21,737 nt of DNA. Source: a virus. The stretch is taken from positions 1 through 21,737 of the IMG/VR virus record IMGVR_UViG_3300032291_000155. The stretch is one strand, 5' to 3'. Position numbers and translations under genes: made by a program. The notes beneath the pieces were generated by a model. The model saw only the letters and a list, made by a program, of their open reading frames with translations, was not told the origin of the DNA and did not search any database. Positions 21,049 to 21,737 of this stretch are shown here, piece after piece (position 1 is the first letter of the stretch; each line of letters opens with the position of its first letter).

Positions 21049-21071
21049 TAATTAGTAATTAGTAATTACTA
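21049..21071. repeat. Tandem TAATTAG heptamers and palindrome
   Basis: TAATTAG, TAATTAG, TAATTAC in tandem, ending in the 12-bp palindrome TAGTAATTACTA (21060-21071). A further TTAATTAGTAATTA lies at 20981-20994, so the heptamers flank the palindromes. Confidence 0.5.
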
Positions 21072-21073
21072 GA

Positions 21074-21211
21074 GGGGGTATCAAACGTAATTGTACGTTA
21101 CACGTAGTACCGAAGGACGAAGTCCGAGGTCGTCTTTCCCGAGGACATAGTTAAGTGTTCCCCCGGTAGGGTGTTCAAGATCGCATTACCCAGTAATGCT
21201 ACTAGACCCTA
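21074..21211 (+). ncRNA. Candidate structured RNA downstream of rightward promoter
   Basis: Pairings seen: GGGGG (21074-21078) with CCCCC (21160-21164), enclosing AACGTA-ATTG-TACGTT (21084-21099) and a hairpin with ACC/GGT, a GAA/GA internal loop and GGAC/GTCC closed by GAA (21109-21130). Next, TAGGGT (21167-21172) pairs with ACCCTA (21206-21211) around a perfect 7-bp hairpin GCATTAC-CCA-GTAATGC (21183-21199). It matches no ribozyme or riboswitch core that I recognise. It lies about 100 nt from the predicted start of the rightward promoter and is less AT-rich than its surroundings. Confidence 0.45.
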
Positions 21212-21350
21212 TTGTAAATATTATTATAAATCTAGAAGAGTGCCCCTCTACTATAATTAAAGAATGCTTATTTCCCTCCCCCCCTAGGCTTAGGGATAAC
21301 CATGCTGCATATCACCAACTATAACTATCAATAACTTACACGATAGTAAT

Positions 21351-21425
21351 CATTGCATTATACATCCCTCTATAACGCACGCTATACTATCTAGAACGCA
21401 CGATGTATTACATCTAATACCAATG
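21351..21425. repeat. Inverted repeat enclosing two AACGCACG direct repeats
   Basis: CATTG (21351-21355) pairs with CAATG (21421-21425) and ATACATC (21360-21366) with GATGTAT (21402-21408). The enclosed segment carries AACGCACG at 21374-21381 and 21395-21402, start to start 21 nt, about two helical turns, as expected for two protein-binding sites on one face. Confidence 0.5.
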
Positions 21426-21451
21426 CTAACCCTCAGTATATTACCAGTGTA

Positions 21452-21506
21452 ATTGTAATACTGTAATCAAGACTACACTATCGTTAGTCTCAATTACGAT
21501 TACAAT
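21452..21506. repeat. Long imperfect hairpin, 20 paired positions
   Basis: Stem from outside in: ATTGTAAT/ATTACAAT (8 bp), a 2-nt bulge, TGTAAT/ATTACG (6 pairs, one G-T), a 2x2 internal loop, AGACTA/TAGTCT (6 bp), 9-nt loop CACTATCGT. Foldable on either strand. Confidence 0.65.
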
Positions 21507-21545
21507 AACTTCCTTGTTGAGTCAATCAATCCTCGGACATATAAC

Positions 21546-21660
21546 TCTAACTAAGTAATCATATAATCCTTATCCCTTTCTTTGTGTCGGACTAAAAGCA
21601 ACCACTGTCCGCCACGGTTTGTTGTATAACTTCTCAGGATTATATAATTCCTAAGTTAGA
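21546..21660. repeat. 25-nt inverted repeat, 22 of 25 matched, 65-nt loop
   Basis: Arm 21546-21570 (begins TCTAACTAAG, ends ATATAATCCT) pairs with arm 21636-21660 with three mismatches. Inside the loop CGGAC (21588-21592) pairs with GTCCG (21607-21611). This is the longest inverted repeat found in the window. Confidence 0.75.
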
Positions 21661-21737
21661 TTAATATCTCAGCGAGGAGTGCCTCCGCACACGTGCTCCG
21701 TTGATTTGACTATATATATAAAAGACCTTGCGCGGTC

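Larger units (their letters stand above)
20978..21737. other. Gene-free structured region
   Basis: No credible gene is visible on either strand: stops are dense and ATGs lead only to frames of up to 42 codons without ribosome sites. Instead it holds AT-rich palindromes (21023-21071), a GC-richer foldable segment (21074-21211), a small CCCTA-GGCT-TAGGG hairpin (21282-21295), spaced direct repeats (21374-21402), a 55-nt imperfect hairpin (21452-21506), a 25-nt inverted repeat (21546-21660) and a hairpin at the right edge (GACC/GGTC, 21724-21737) cut by the window. It may be a replication or packaging origin, a regulatory switch region or an RNA gene; the sequence alone does not decide. Confidence 0.6.

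Noticed and set aside
21165-21212. Possible tRNA or group I intron piece (GTTCAAGAT segment)
   Set aside because: No cloverleaf arms or CCA-type acceptor stem can be formed, and the intron core elements are absent.
21291-21300. TAGGGATAAC, identical to the first part of the I-SceI homing site
   Set aside because: Only 10 of 18 bases match and no homing endonuclease or intron is visible.
21196-21324. 42-codon plus-strand frame in the gene-free region
   Set aside because: It begins inside a hairpin arm, has no ribosome site and no recognisable composition; frames of this length occur by chance.

Overview
This window is the late (structural, packaging and lysis) half of a tailed double-stranded DNA phage with a P22-like short-tailed (podovirus) virion. 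The evidence is an ordered leftward gene set: terminase small and large subunits, a large portal, a coiled-coil scaffold, a Mu gpT-like coat protein, a P22 gp4-like tail accessory protein, a P22 gp10-like tail hub protein and ejection proteins. The DNA is AT-rich by eye. No integrase, repressor, tRNA, CRISPR array or insertion sequence was seen. The host cannot be named from sequence; AT-rich podoviruses of this kind are common in aquatic bacteria, but that is inference.

Layout from right to left along transcription. Positions 20874-21737 are an 864-nt gene-free region with back-to-back sigma70-type promoters, palindromes, direct repeats and long inverted repeats. Positions 18906-20873 hold the small terminase, a cupin protein and a run of very small lysine-rich proteins. 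One of these (19771-19842) is read in a second frame through the repeat-coded tail of the cupin gene. Positions 13441-18905 hold the large terminase, portal, a small overlapping gene, a GroES-like co-chaperonin, the scaffold and an unknown protein. Positions 8040-13416 hold the head proteins, including the coat protein, a 19-residue open frame set between two hairpins, and connector or fibre-adaptor candidates, one of them a 319-residue internally repetitive protein. Positions 4821-8035 hold a glycine-rich tail fibre, a fibre-adjacent small protein and the lysis cassette (coiled-coil membrane protein, GTA-type holin, GH24 endolysin, SprT-like metalloprotease, second small membrane protein). 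Positions 1-4818 hold the tail and ejection genes; the last is cut by the window edge.

All genes lie on the minus strand and are tightly packed, with many TAATG or ATGA stop/start overlaps. This points to one long co-transcribed, translationally coupled late operon. Its only strong promoter candidate lies immediately before the small terminase gene and is placed so that the message would begin at the start codon.

The parts most worth a second look are the dual-coded repeat at 19771-19842, the leaderless promoter at 20880-20908, the promoter-driven structured non-coding region to its right, the inserted GSGY-type modules shared by the two tail proteins, and the S74 chaperone-like domain on an ejection protein.
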